Source: Owenia fusiformis
Taxonomy: Eukaryota; Annelida; Polychaeta; Sabellida; Oweniidae
Assembly (NCBI GenBank): GCA_903813345.2
Contig: CAIIXF020000003.1
Coordinates: forward strand, 13,532,931-13,596,930
DNA length: 64,000 nt
Reading direction: 5' to 3'
Positions 50,782 through 62,580 of the stretch are shown here, in pieces (positions within the stretch are counted from its first letter, which is position 1; every line of letters begins with the position of its first letter). The notes below the pieces were generated by a model. That model made no database searches. It saw only the letters and a program-made list of their open reading frames with translations, and was not told the origin of the DNA. The position numbers and the translations under genes are program-made.

Positions 50782-52470
50782 CATTCATATATGCATGTTT
50801 ATGGAATGTTTATAATTAATATAGCCAATGCTTTACTTTGGAAGGTGGTGAATGGTGCCTAAATAAATTGTAGAAATATTATATTATTGATCTGTATCGC
50901 CTTCTGGTGTTTTATCGTTATCAGTTTCCGTAGTTACACACTTGGGAGTACTTCATTGAGAGTAAGTCGTAATAAGATCTGAGAAAATCATAAGTGTCGA
51001 AAAATACCTATACCTCCTAGCACCTCGAGTCTTTTTTTAAAGTTAGGCTCAAAGGCTAACTAAAAATCCCTTGACAGATGAAATACCCTTGTCAACTTCA
51101 TGGAAACCGCCTGCAATTTTCACGAGAGCCCGTCGTCAACTTAAAAAAGCCCCTCATCAGCGTCATGATTTAGACCCTCCTCATGGATATCTATCTGTAA
51201 AGAAACCCGGATTAACTTGCCGATATGCTTGATGTAATTAGGCTCGTATAGTATTCATGGGTTCAAAATATTCTTGAATGAATATTGTGATCATTCAAAG
51301 GAATCACAACCCCCAAATCTGAAATATTTGATAAATCACTGCACACTTGTATTAGTATTAATTCTACAATTAAGGTTTATCTCGTTATTTAGTACGATGC
51401 TTGAGACGGGTGGCACCCACTCATTGATTTAATATTAACTTTTTTGGCGTAACTACTCATATTGGTTTCATAAAAATCTAAACTATTTCTTTCTTTGATC
51501 GTAAAATCCATAGTTTCCATGGCTATAATTAAGGCTAACAAGGTATGATTATTTTCCTCGATCGGTTCTTTTGAAACAACCACTCTAAGACTTGGAAATG
51601 ACACGAAATTTTGATTATAGCATTGACTTGTTTGATTAGTGCAATTTCAGTTATGCGGTCTCAATACAGCTCATTACCGATGTAATTATCAAAGCTTTCC
51701 AATGATAGTTTTTTGCAATAGTAGTTTCCTGTTAAATAAGTTAAGTAACAGGTAGTGGTGCTCTATTCTTTCCATACTCCGCTAATTTCCCTTAATTTCC
51801 GAATCCTGACATTTCTCGTAAAATATAATACAACCCGATTATAAATTGCCATGAACCTTTTATGAATATTCAACAGTTCGATATCTCTAATAGCAATGGT
51901 GACAATGAGTTCCAAAGCAAGTAAACCTATAACAATAACTACATTTACAGTCTAGTTCAGTTATTCCAATATGATCGGCCTGTTTACAGAATGATCGATC
52001 CTCCAGGAAAACTTCCTATATAGACCACCTGTTGGAGTTAAGGAAACTAAACATTCACTCTCCCCAATAAATACTGCTGAAGCACTATGTACATACGTTA
52101 CAATAGCAATCAGGCCTTTGTTTCAGGATTCAGCAATTCTCTCGACCAGTTCAAGTGGATTAGACGTTCCTTGAAGAACAAACTAAATAACCAGTGCAAA
52201 GAAAAATGAGAAAATGTCATATTTCTTTGGTTGATTTACATGAATAATTTATGTTTTATACACAAATTGTTATATCTCGGTCGATTGTTAAAGCACCAAG
52301 TCTAACGATTCATAGACGAGCAGACATTTGCATTTTTGTAGTTTCGTATTTTATTTTAATTGAAGACACTTAACTCTTTTTTTTCGAGATAAATGATATA
52401 ATACTCATTCAGTTACAGATGATTTCAAGGTTAAATTCAGTTCTTTGACTCTGTAACACACGATGTCACT

Positions 52471-52538
52471 TACCCTGCGCGCAGAGTCTAAACTACCCTC
52501 GAGTGTAGACGGAGCTTTCTTTTAAGAAGCGAAGGTTA
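52471..52538 (+). mobile_element. TACCCT-family mini-MITE, copy 4 (diverged)
   Basis: Starts TACCCTGCGCGCAGAG, keeps GGAGCTTTCTTTTAAGAAG, but has lost the GCAAAGG end. Flanks GATGTCACT (52462-52470) and AATGTCACC (52539-52547) agree at 7 of 9 positions. Confidence 0.55.
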
Positions 52539-53654
52539 AATGTCACCACTTAAGAAAAAATACTCTGTTTGCATGTATTTAAACAATGCTTTTGCAGATC
52601 TAACTCGCGTGTAGGCCTGCTAGAATATTTTGCTGTTTCTTAAAACGATTAAACTATATGTAGGTAATATTAGTCTTTTAGTTGTTCTTCCCCTCAACAT
52701 TTTTTGTCCAAATGACACCTTAAGTGCGACCAAATCATAGAAAATAGTAAATTGTATAAATTGTTTGTAATATTTGCAAGCGTAGGGCAAAAACTACATG
52801 CTGTAACATTTTAACAAGATTCAAGATTTTAGATTTTATTGCGTTTCGAACCAAATACTTGGTTTCCTCACAAAATCAAGACATTGCTTAACAAATATTT
52901 CAATATGACTATCAATGCATTTCTATAGTATGATTGTGTGAATGATTATTCTATGCTATGTATGGATTTGTATGTTAGTGATGTAGAGTGTACACTGTTT
53001 TTGTGTAAGATATAATAAAAAAATGTGCGAATAATTTGCGTCAGGAAATACTGTCCTTATTTAGTTTTAATGAAACATTACACAATACAAATAGGCTATA
53101 ATAAATGTAAAAGTGGATAAACTTTCCATGAATTAGAATATGCCGTCTGCGCAAAATCTAGTGTTTCTTAAATGCTAATTAAACAATTCGAAATGACTGT
53201 GTTATAATAATTGCATATAATTATCTCACTCGGCCCGCTGAAATAACAGCAGTTGTTAGCCAACATTGAATAGTAATGTTGTTAAAGGTCACCCTTGTCT
53301 AGAACCAGCAAACAATACCTCAATTATATAAATATTGATTGTTATATAATCCAATCTTGGACTAACAGGTGGGGATTTAGCCAATACAATCCCCATTAAA
53401 TGATCAACAATAATGCCACGCGACCTGTAATAGCCACTAATTTTAATCACGTAATCAAACGCTATTTTGATGTCAGTATATATTGGACATTCCGGAGTGG
53501 CACTGTCAGGTAATGTAACAACGACATACGATAGCGTTGCAATGTCAGATTAGGAGAACTTATCAATAAAGAAATACAAAGAAAGTTGTGTGACAGAATT
53601 AATTTCTTCGTCCAAACAATCATACTATTTATACGTTTAGGGTGATAAAGACCA

Positions 53655-53800
53655 GCTTCTTCCATGGGAGGTGGGAAAAGAAACATTCCAGGGAGGTTCA
53701 CACTCGACAACCTTGGCCCCAAATAACTTGAAAAGTGCTTAGAATGATGAAAATGCATGCTTTTGAAAGAAAGTTTGCCCCCTGGCTAGGGCCCGGAGAC
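53655..53800. mobile_element. GGGTTCACATTTGAC-family repeat, copy 2
   Basis: Homologous to 47772-47940. Its end CTGGCTAGGGCC is the inverse of the GGCCCGTAGCCAG start of copy 1, so the family probably has terminal inverted repeats. Confidence 0.5.
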
Positions 53801-56179
53801 GCCCACTTCCTAATTGGTATTTTCATATCTTTTCATTTAACAGGTATATTTATAATATATATTATCCACTTGCTTGACCAGGTTTATTTATTGTAAATGT
53901 ATTTGCATTCGTTTTCTTAATTCTGCAAATATTGACTGTTTATTTATTAAAAAATCGAAACCAAGGGGTTCAACATTAAAACCGAAATTAAATAGCACAT
54001 TAAACATTTTCTAGTGTATTCAGTATATTTGTTAGTCTAATTTTGCAATTCTTTTTTATACAATTGCGACTCTTTGAAAAGGTCTAGATTGCAATTTGTA
54101 CATATTATCAATTTACCGAGCAAAGTTGATTTGTGTTTAACACATAAATAAACAGGTGGTGTATAGATTCCCAACTCCCAAAGGTCTTACCGCCTGCTGC
54201 TGGACAGTTCGCTTATCGCTTTAAAACTATTGTTTTAATTTTCTTTTTAGTTTATGAAAAAACACATCTCGGATTACTAAATCAATTATATAAGTAGTTT
54301 TCTTCTGGTACTCTTGTAAATAACTGACCGGCAAAATTGAAGTTTGTTCAATATTTTACTACAAAGATGATTCAATCGCCAATCAAATCAAAATAGAATT
54401 TCAAACAAATGTCAATATTATAGATTATTAAGGCTCATTTTGGTAGAGATTGGTGAAATCCAATCAATGCAACTGTCCTACTGTGTATTTAATAACTCCC
54501 GGGGTATGCTAATTTGGGAAGATAATATTCGTCTGAAATATCTAAAATCCAAGTTTGTCGATCAAAAAATGATATGCAGTTAAGACTTTATGCTTTTTAC
54601 ACATTTTCTCATTTGAGTCTTTATTTTATCATTTTTGGATTTTGATATTTTATATATGGGTAGGGTCTATATAATCTAGCAGGAGGTAATAACAGGTGGT
54701 AGAGAGATTATGGGTCGGATTGTCATCACATCTCCTTAATTAATGAGTTTCAAAAATTATCATATTGGGTACAGATGATGGATTTTAAATAAAATGTCCT
54801 AAAGTTTAAACCCAGCTTCTTTTCAATATCCAAAATATCCATTTTTATAGTTTTAGTTTATCAGCATTATCACAGCACTGTATATCATTTTTTGGATGTA
54901 ATTTATCCCTTATTTTCCCACCCGTTTTTAGGTGTTAATTTGACGTCATCCAAGTGAGACGCAGACACCCCCTTCGAAGAGTGTAGCGAGAAACAACACA
55001 GGTGATTACAGGTAAACTACATGTAAATGCAGTATTGCTAGATTGAGCATTAGGCGAGCCTTCATCTTTAATTAAACAAAAACACAAACTTGACTTGATT
55101 GTCTAATTTTGCAGGGGAATTGGTAAATAATTGAACCAATCTAGAAAGATTGTCTGGACGCCCAGCTTTACCATATGCTCGTTGAGAAATGTATAATATT
55201 ATTAATAAGACGCGTCATGCAATATTAATATTCCTATACATTTAAGATCATTTAATGTTGCAAGTTCACGTCTTTTCGAAATGTCTTTAAGGACCCAATC
55301 TTAAGGTGTGTGTTGCCCATGTAATGCTATATGTAACAAACCATTTTTAATTATAATAAATTGGCGTTTTAACAGTGTTCATCACTAATTTTACTAAATG
55401 TATTTATCAAATTATATCAAATGCAGTCAATTCAATGCGTCAAGATGTAAAAAAATTGTTATGACGTTCTCGTGGACGTTTTGCATAAGATTCCATCATA
55501 TTTACTTGCCGTACATAATGTCATTTTACTTGTATTTCCTTTAATTTGAACGTTACGAAAATTAGGCCAATGCTCATTAAAAAGTGGGGATCAGAAATCC
55601 GGGCGTTTTAAGACAAATCGTCTCAGTAAAATGGAGCTTAAGGATACTATATAGTAATCGTGTTTAATCTTTGTATTACGATCACATTTCACGTGAAAAT
55701 AACAGACTTGTTGGATATACTACAACTTTTACAACTGGTTGTTTTTCACGTCAATCAATAGGCTTGTATCGATTCCGAGATTTTACCACCAGAACCTGTA
55801 ATTCAAAGACCGGTTAAAGCTACCACAACACGCTATCTAAAAATACCATTGAAAAAACTATACACCTATGTATTATACACACAAAGATGTTAAATATTTT
55901 ATTCGTTCCCAAACCCCCACCGAACCAGGCAATTTGGGGCAAGCAGCCACACAATATCGCTTATTATTTGGAAAATAATTTTTATTGATGTTGGCCAGCT
56001 AAACGATTTGTCAGAAAAGTAGGACCAACAAAGAGTTATTAAAAATGACGTTTCTTGGATATGTGAATCATAGATTATAATTTTCGTTCCATTGGAATTA
56101 GTAGAGAAATTAATCACTTCGAAAATAATATTACACCAGTGAAATCCACACTTAAAGAAATTCGACAAATATTTGATGA

Positions 56180-56294
56180 CCAATCATCGGGTAAGCACGA
56201 ATGCTCAACTCTGATTGGTCGATGGCTCGTGAATCCACACGCGCACTCCAAGTTAAGATTTAAAAGCACGAGACCGGCACGCGACAAATCAGTT
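56180..56294 (+). promoter_or_regulatory. Core promoter of the Scratch-family gene
   Basis: CCAAT at 56180-56184, inverted CCAAT (ATTGG) at 56214-56218, TATA-like TTTAAAAG at 56259-56266 and an initiator TCAGTTC whose A is 56291. TATA-to-initiator spacing is 32 bp, the canonical distance. This predicts transcription start near 56291, 308 bp before the ATG. Confidence 0.6.
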
Positions 56295-56556
56295 CTGTCA
56301 AAGGCAGCATACGAAAAGTAACTAAGGCCATCTTGGAATCGTATTTAGATAATTAAACTAGGTGTGTTGGTGAAGCGCAATCTGAAGACAACAGCTATAG
56401 CCCAAGGAGAGTCAACTGAACACGTAAAAGCAGCTGCAATTCGAGAGTTTGCATTCGACGAAACATTCTGCTAGGGATAAGCCGTGTATCGGATAATCTT
56501 CTCATTCCATAATTTAGTAGTAGCGTCTCTGAGGGGTACGTTGGTGCCAAGTGCGC

Positions 56557-56574
56557 ATGTCTATTGCACTTTAA
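56557..56574 (+). promoter_or_regulatory. Upstream ORF in the Scratch 5' leader (5 codons)
   Basis: The ATG at 56557 opens M-S-I-A-L then TAA, ending 24 nt before the main ATG. If the promoter at 56291 is right, it lies in the leader and may reduce or regulate translation. Confidence 0.45.
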
Positions 56575-56598
56575 TACATTAGCGGCAGAGAGGCAAGA

Positions 56599-56770
56599 AT
56601 GCCAAGATCCTTCCTAGTGAAAAAAATAATACGGACATCTGACGATGAATTTGGACTGCCTTTCCATAAAGGGATACGTGATCCCGGGACAGTATTCACG
56701 GATTTAACATTTTCGGCATTGGCGCCATTCACACCGTCCATCCAGCCGCTGGCTGTCAGAATCTCAAATG
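56599..56770 (+). CDS. scrt: Scratch exon 1 (SNAG domain)
   Basis: Codons 1-57 plus one base, ending CTCAAATG|GTAAGT. The SNAG sequence at residues 1-9 fixes the start. Confidence 0.93.
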
Positions 56771-59700
56771 GTAAGTATGTCATCCTAAGCATTTTTTTTC
56801 TATTGACAGAACGATAGGGAACCTAGTAACGTTCAAGTAGTGATCCACCCTTGATAGAAATACAGCAACAATTGTGTGTATTAAATAGTAAAACATGACA
56901 CATTTAGAGAAATCACTGAAGGTTAATGAGATGTCATACGGAGCGAATAGAATTACAAATATTTCTGCTAAAATCTGATCAAAACTCGATCAGGTGGGAT
57001 TTTAAAGCCGTTTTTTTTTGTAAAAATCGTAACTAATGAACTCTTAATGCCAGGATAATAACAAACTGCAAGCTTTTCCTGACAGATTTGAGCACTCCCG
57101 ATATTTGGTTTTCACACCTGGTCAAGATAATACTATAAGAGCACACTCTAGCTCTGTAGTTTTATCTGAAACACTTCGATTATTAAACAAATTAATTAAG
57201 TTGTTAAAATAAAAAAGGATCTACTTGAAATTTGGTTTCTGTAGAGAATTTCGAGTGAAGCCTTCACCCCAAAGAAATTGTCAGAAATGTCACAAATCAA
57301 AAATCATGAATACAGCTCGAAATTCTAGACAAAAGCTACCCCTGCTCTTTGCAAAACAAATGATTCTTAGGATGAGTCCAAAATTCTCTTGGTGTCCAAT
57401 TAAATCACACTTCTTTCTGTTTTAATGGACTTTCTCTTTGTGCATTCCTTGGCTATGTGTTGTGAATTCAATCCCATGGACAAGTGTAACCAATGACACT
57501 TTTCCGAATTCATGTTAGTCAAACTTATCGTTTCTCTCGCAAAAACACATTGAAATCGAGAGATAAAATTTTGCAATTACTGTTGCATAACTTTTAAATA
57601 TGACGTTAGATATGTCCCTGTGTTATTCTGTATTTCTCGCAAGGGTTAGGGTATACGCATATTCATTATCCTGATTATTCAATTATCAAATGGAATGGAA
57701 GACAATCCGCTTTGTAGTCATCATCTAAATGTTACAAACAGCGATCATCTGAGAGAATCACTACTCAATGCAACAGGCGATATAGAAAAATCAGCGAGAT
57801 TATCATCGCTTTTTGAAGGTTGAAATAAGTATTTCATGTTAGTATTGCCTGTAAAAAGCAATAATGTTCCTGCGCGTTCAAGTTAACCCATCTGTTTAAT
57901 TTTTGCTTTTTTGTAATTTTTTAAATTAAATGGTTACGAATTCATTAATGAAATGTTTCCAGTACAACTCTGTGGTTTTGGGCTTCATAAATGATATCAG
58001 CGATTGATTCGTACTCGAGCAATATGTGTAGATATAATTAACAAATGTTCGTCCTAATCAAGGTTATTCACAAATTATCTTTTCAATGAGGCCCCTGAAA
58101 CATGCAAGAATCATCAATTTGTAATGCCAATTTTAATGTCACTGTGATTTTTGTATTTGATCTTTTATTTCTATTTTAAAAATTCAAGCTTTGAATAATA
58201 TATCGAATGTAAAACCAGCAAATATTTGATTCACAAAACAAATTGCGTGCTCCAATTCTCGAAATCGTTGTTCCCTCTTCAAAAGAGGAGACGTGAAAAT
58301 CTTTCCTTATAAGGTCAAAATATTTCCCATGATGCAGTTTGCAGAGGAACAAATTTATACTTCCTTGTTTTCCCTCATAGGTTTAACATGGGGATTTTCA
58401 CACCTATTTTTCAAACGATATATTCGTTCATATTCCCGTACGAGAGTACAGAAAAAATTATAAGAAACGATTGGTCTCTTATTAGTCTTTATATAACAGC
58501 TATTTTTTCATTGTATTGATTCATAGCGTGGTGAAAACGATGATGGAAAAGTGAGAAAATATTCCGGAAGAGAAGGTCACGTGATCAGTTGACTAGTCGC
58601 CATTTTGGAAAGAACAATTCCATTCGACTTTCAATACTTTCCTGACAATCTTACCGCACTACAAACTGCAACATCGATGCAACAACTGAATAAAAGTATT
58701 CATCTTCAAATTACATTATAGAGTTACGTTGAAAACCCACAAACAACTGAGCAGTAGACCAAAGAAGACGCGTCGCTATTAACTAGGTCAATCTGTTCAG
58801 TGGTCCGAAAGCAAATCTATAATACTCGTTTCCGAATTTTGTTGGTCATTGTACAATCTTTTATTGATTAAACTCGGTATACTGACTATTAAAGCAATGA
58901 CAACGAAGAATACTTCCGATGGTGTCATTGTTTTATTTAGCGTGCGGGTGTAAAAACAAAATTGCGTAATTAGTTTGATTTAGAACTTTCGGGTCACGCA
59001 AATAGCTACGCGAAATGGATAGTGGGAAAATATTGACCAATCAAATGTTGTCCTTTTTGAGTGCTTTTTCAGTACATATTTGCGAACGTTCTGATTCAAA
59101 GAGCGAACCGCGAAAGGGAGAATTATGTCATCACAAAAAGGCTTTCAATACTCTATGTTGATGGATTTGAAACGTTCTATTGTTTATGTTTCACCCCTAT
59201 CACGATAATTAGCTTGTTCTGCTTTCTAAGATCGCGTTAGAGGTTACGCGGGGGTGTCGGGGGAGTGCGCTACCCTCATCATTATTTCTATATTCATGGT
59301 GTTTTATCTCCTCTAATACGTGTTTCGACCTGGTGCTCGTTACCTAGGTAGTCTGAGCTCACTAATAGACCAATGACCTCGAAAATGACATTTTATAGTG
59401 TTGTATGGTTTTTGACAAATATAAAACAAAAGGTATCCTTCAAAAAACGCATCCATTCATATCATCCTGACAGAGATGGAACCGTGGAACGATGGCAAAC
59501 GAAACTAGGAAAAACACAACTGTAGTATATTTGCCGCATTGTTCAAAATTCCCTTCACGTTCGGATTAATGAACTGTATTTGTCAGTACGGGATATATGC
59601 CAGAGAAGGCAAAGTCCGAACACTTCTATTGATTTACGGATCTATTTTTGCCTGTATGCTATCATTATCGGCACAAACAGAGCTTTTCATTAATATGCAA

Positions 59701-62298
59701 GTAACATAGGCTTGTTATGTTCACACGCAAACATGACCATTTTTGTATATGCTCTGTAGACTTTTGCTGTATCTGACTTCGTTGTGTTGTGTATAATTTA
59801 GGAAGCGTGTGTTAGTTGCAATACCCGCATCAAAGTTAATTTGGTTAATGGGTTAGCGGCCTTATTTCTGAAATTCTTTAATGCCTTATTGGCGAACTTG
59901 TCAGTGTTTTTCAGTCGTTCGGAAATGCAATGCATATATGTGAATATTCTATAAATAGAATTAAAGAACAAAAAGCGCACAGACAAAAAGTACCTTTATC
60001 CCACAATTAAACAAAAAATCAAAACAGCACACCGAGATTCTTATTGACCTTTGAAAAAAGCCTGACTTCAGGGCCGGGCTTAATTCAGGTCAGACCCTGT
60101 GAACCCTTTAAGCCATTTAATCACGAAACAATATGTTAACTTATGTTAACTCCAATCAACTATGGAATAATTTGACCTAAGTGATTTTGTGAATTTCGTA
60201 CAGAGCTTAACGGTGTTCTCGTGTCTCCTTTGAGAAGCACAGTTTGGTACACGTGGCGGCACGTGCCCGTGGACATATTTTACTAAATGGAACTAATAAT
60301 CAGTGTGCTCTACACGAAGCGACACAATAGGCACACTCACTAATTCTACCCCGTTCGCATTTCCATAACATCACATACGCGCAACATGTGATTAAATAGG
60401 ATTTTCACCCACCTTAACCGGAATCTGAAAATACAATTTGTTACAGTGAAAAATGATTTCTGTAATACACAATGACATTTATTTGAGATTATCTGCATTT
60501 TTTATCTTAATGAACTCGGGGCACGATCAGTAGCGTTCCACAACAGCGTTAATTGGGGTCTCTATCGCTGCTTCTGACGACTACACACGCGCATTTTAGC
60601 ATATATCTGCCATCAAAGATTCCTCTTTAAAAGGTCTAATTCATTTCTCTAGTGCAACCCAAAACCACACTTCCTGTAAAGGCAGTTTATGACTTGAAGA
60701 TGTAAATGCTGTTTTTATTTCATTTGCATTCTTTTGTGTGTCGCCTCCGAACATCCATCAAGCCCTTGATGCGGTACTCGATACAGCATATACCATGAGT
60801 ACCCGTCATTAATATGCATCGCAGAATATTACGATCTTGTACTGAAATTGAATTTCCTGCGGAGTCAATAAAACGGTATAGATTTTCTTGGAACATTCTC
60901 GCAACCCTTAAGGAACAAAGACCAGCTTAACTGCGTTGATTTGATCCACTGGGAACATATACGCTGGTTATAACCGGTGATAAATATCTTCACGGCCATA
61001 ACTGACAGGTCTGAAACTGTATTACGTTAAGCAGGATTGTTCAGTGCATCGTGACCATGGTTAGCTTACAATTTCCCCACTTTGTAAATTACGTTACATT
61101 CCCCTCGCTTTTTGATTAGAGTTTGTCCCCAGACTTCATCTAACATAATCAATATCTCTCAGGAAGTGAATGTATGGCTCTAGTACTGATACATTTACTC
61201 TCTTCTATAAGAGGGATAAACCATTAAGCAAATTAAACAATAACCATCCGTTAGCTTTTCTATGATAGCATGCATAGGCATCAGATATTGTAGCCAAGTT
61301 CCTGGGGTTTCTTTTCGCCCGTATGCCACTCGATTGTAGCCCCTGGGATAACCGTGAGAATGCATTCTTTCATCGTAAAGGTGTAATTCAATCGTGAGAA
61401 AGTTTATCAACAGTGTGTGACTTAACCCCAACTGTTCATTACAACATACTTCTGGCGATTTTTTGTTTTGGTTATATGTGTACTACATTGTTGTAAAAGA
61501 TATATATTTATTGTTTCCATTTTTCTTCCAGGCTATATTCAAGACGTCATCTCCCCTGGTAACAGTCTCCATAGCGACGGAGCTAGTGATGGTGAACAGA
61601 GTACGACTAGTGAATCCGATATTCACCCAAGTCCACGGTCATCGGAGGAGATCAAAGATATTGACCAGGTCGTGGAAGAGAAACTGAAAGAATTTCAACA
61701 AAACAATTTTGGTCACCCCTCACACACTGTGGGGTACACTTATGATGCCTTTTTCGTAACAGACGGTCGCTCCAGAAAGAAAAACTCCATCCCCGAGCCA
61801 GTTTCAACTAAAGACAAACAAAAATATTCTTGCACTGAATGTGGGAAATCATACGCCACCAGTTCGAATCTTTCCCGTCACAAGCAAACACACAGATCCT
61901 TAGACAGTGGCCAAGCGAAGAAGTGTCCTCATTGTTCAAAAGTTTACGTCAGTATGCCGGCTCTTTCTATGCACATTCTTACACATGACTTGAAACATGT
62001 CTGTAAGGTCTGTAACAAATCCTTCAGTCGACCATGGCTGCTACAAGGTCATATGAGGTCACATACGGGTGAGAAGCCATTTGGTTGTGCGCACTGTGGT
62101 AAGGCCTTCGCGGATAGGTCAAATCTGCGTGCGCATATGCAGACTCATTCGGCTTATAAAGAGTATTCATGCAAACGATGCAATAAAACATTTGCCCTCA
62201 AGTCCTACCTTAACAAGCATTATGAATCTGCCTGTTTCAAAGGAGAGGAAATACCCATAATTCCTGACAGCGATATGGAATCGAATGCAAGCATATAG
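56599..62298 (+). CDS. scrt: Scratch-family zinc-finger transcriptional repressor (complete, 2 coding exons)
   Basis: Joined exons 56599-56770 and 61532-62298 give 313 codons (312 aa plus stop), phase 1, GT-AG. The N-terminus MPRSFLVKK is a SNAG corepressor-binding domain. Residues 126-139 ([14 protein letters not shown]) match the motif that separates Scratch from Snail proteins. Five fingers follow: 158-178, 189-209, 215-235, 243-263 and 271-292; the last is C2HC, as in the Snail superfamily. The finger region, including [20 protein letters not shown], is nearly identical to vertebrate SCRT1/2. These nuclear proteins bind CAGGTG E-boxes, compete with proneural bHLH factors and act in neurons after cell-cycle exit. 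ATG context AAGAATGC has A at -3. Residues 58-125, acidic and Ser-rich, are variable in the family. Confidence 0.95.
58564..58608. promoter_or_regulatory. ETS / CACGTG / YY1 motif group in Scratch intron 1
   Basis: CCGGAAG (58564-58570), GTCACGTGA (58577-58584 region) and CGCCATTTTGG (58598-58608) lie within 45 bp. This combination is common in housekeeping promoters. No transcript or open frame of note starts beside it. Confidence 0.35.
60250..60267. promoter_or_regulatory. Paired CACGTG sites with HES/HEY-type palindrome
   Basis: CACGTG at 60250-60255 and again at 60260-60265, exactly 10 bp apart. The second lies in the perfect palindrome GGCACGTGCC, a known HES/HEY preferred site. Confidence 0.4.
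61532..62298 (+). CDS. scrt: Scratch exon 2 (Scratch motif and five zinc fingers)
   Basis: Acceptor TTTTTCTTCCAG at 61520-61531. The split Gly codon G|GC joins the exons, then YIQDVI. An upstream ATG at 61468 in the same frame lies in the intron and is not the start. Confidence 0.95.
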
Positions 62299-62580
62299 TG
62301 CACGTTATATGTGCATATATTGTGCCGACAAATTCTGACAATAATTATAAATAATTCCAAGTATGCAAAGCAAAGACTTCCAACTTACAAAAATGATATG
62401 TATATAGCTGCCATATTGTACTTAGCATAGGTACTTATATTTATACTTCTATTTAAATAAGCATAATCTAGATTTTATATTAAAAATTCCAAAAATATGA
62501 CATGAGTGTCAATTTTATAATTGCATATTATGCAACATAGGTGCAAAATAAAGACCCCAACGACGATTTATGATACAAGA
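62299..62580 (+). terminator. Scratch 3' UTR with candidate poly(A) signal
   Basis: AT-rich 3' region with AATAAA at 62547-62552, 249 bp after the stop. Other weaker signals lie further on; the true end is unknown. Confidence 0.4.

Larger units (their letters stand above)
50791..56170. other. Intergenic stretch upstream of Scratch
   Basis: No gene is supported. It contains mini-MITE copy 4, the repeat at 53655-53800 and four CAGGTG E-boxes (53366, 54153, 54693, 54999). Likely to include Scratch regulatory DNA. Confidence 0.5.
56771..61531 (+). other. Scratch intron 1 (4.8 kb)
   Basis: Contains a CACCTG at 57115, a promoter-like motif group at 58564-58608 and paired CACGTG sites at 60250-60265. 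No coding sequence or mobile element was recognised. Confidence 0.7.

Noticed and set aside
53150-53190. Possible fifth mini-MITE copy (CTGCGCAAAATCTAG)
   Set aside because: Too short and diverged, with no recognisable right end or target duplication.
61468-61531. Upstream in-frame ATG giving a 276-aa zinc-finger protein
   Set aside because: The extra residues come from intron sequence before the CAG acceptor; the SNAG exon at 56599 joins in phase and is the true start.
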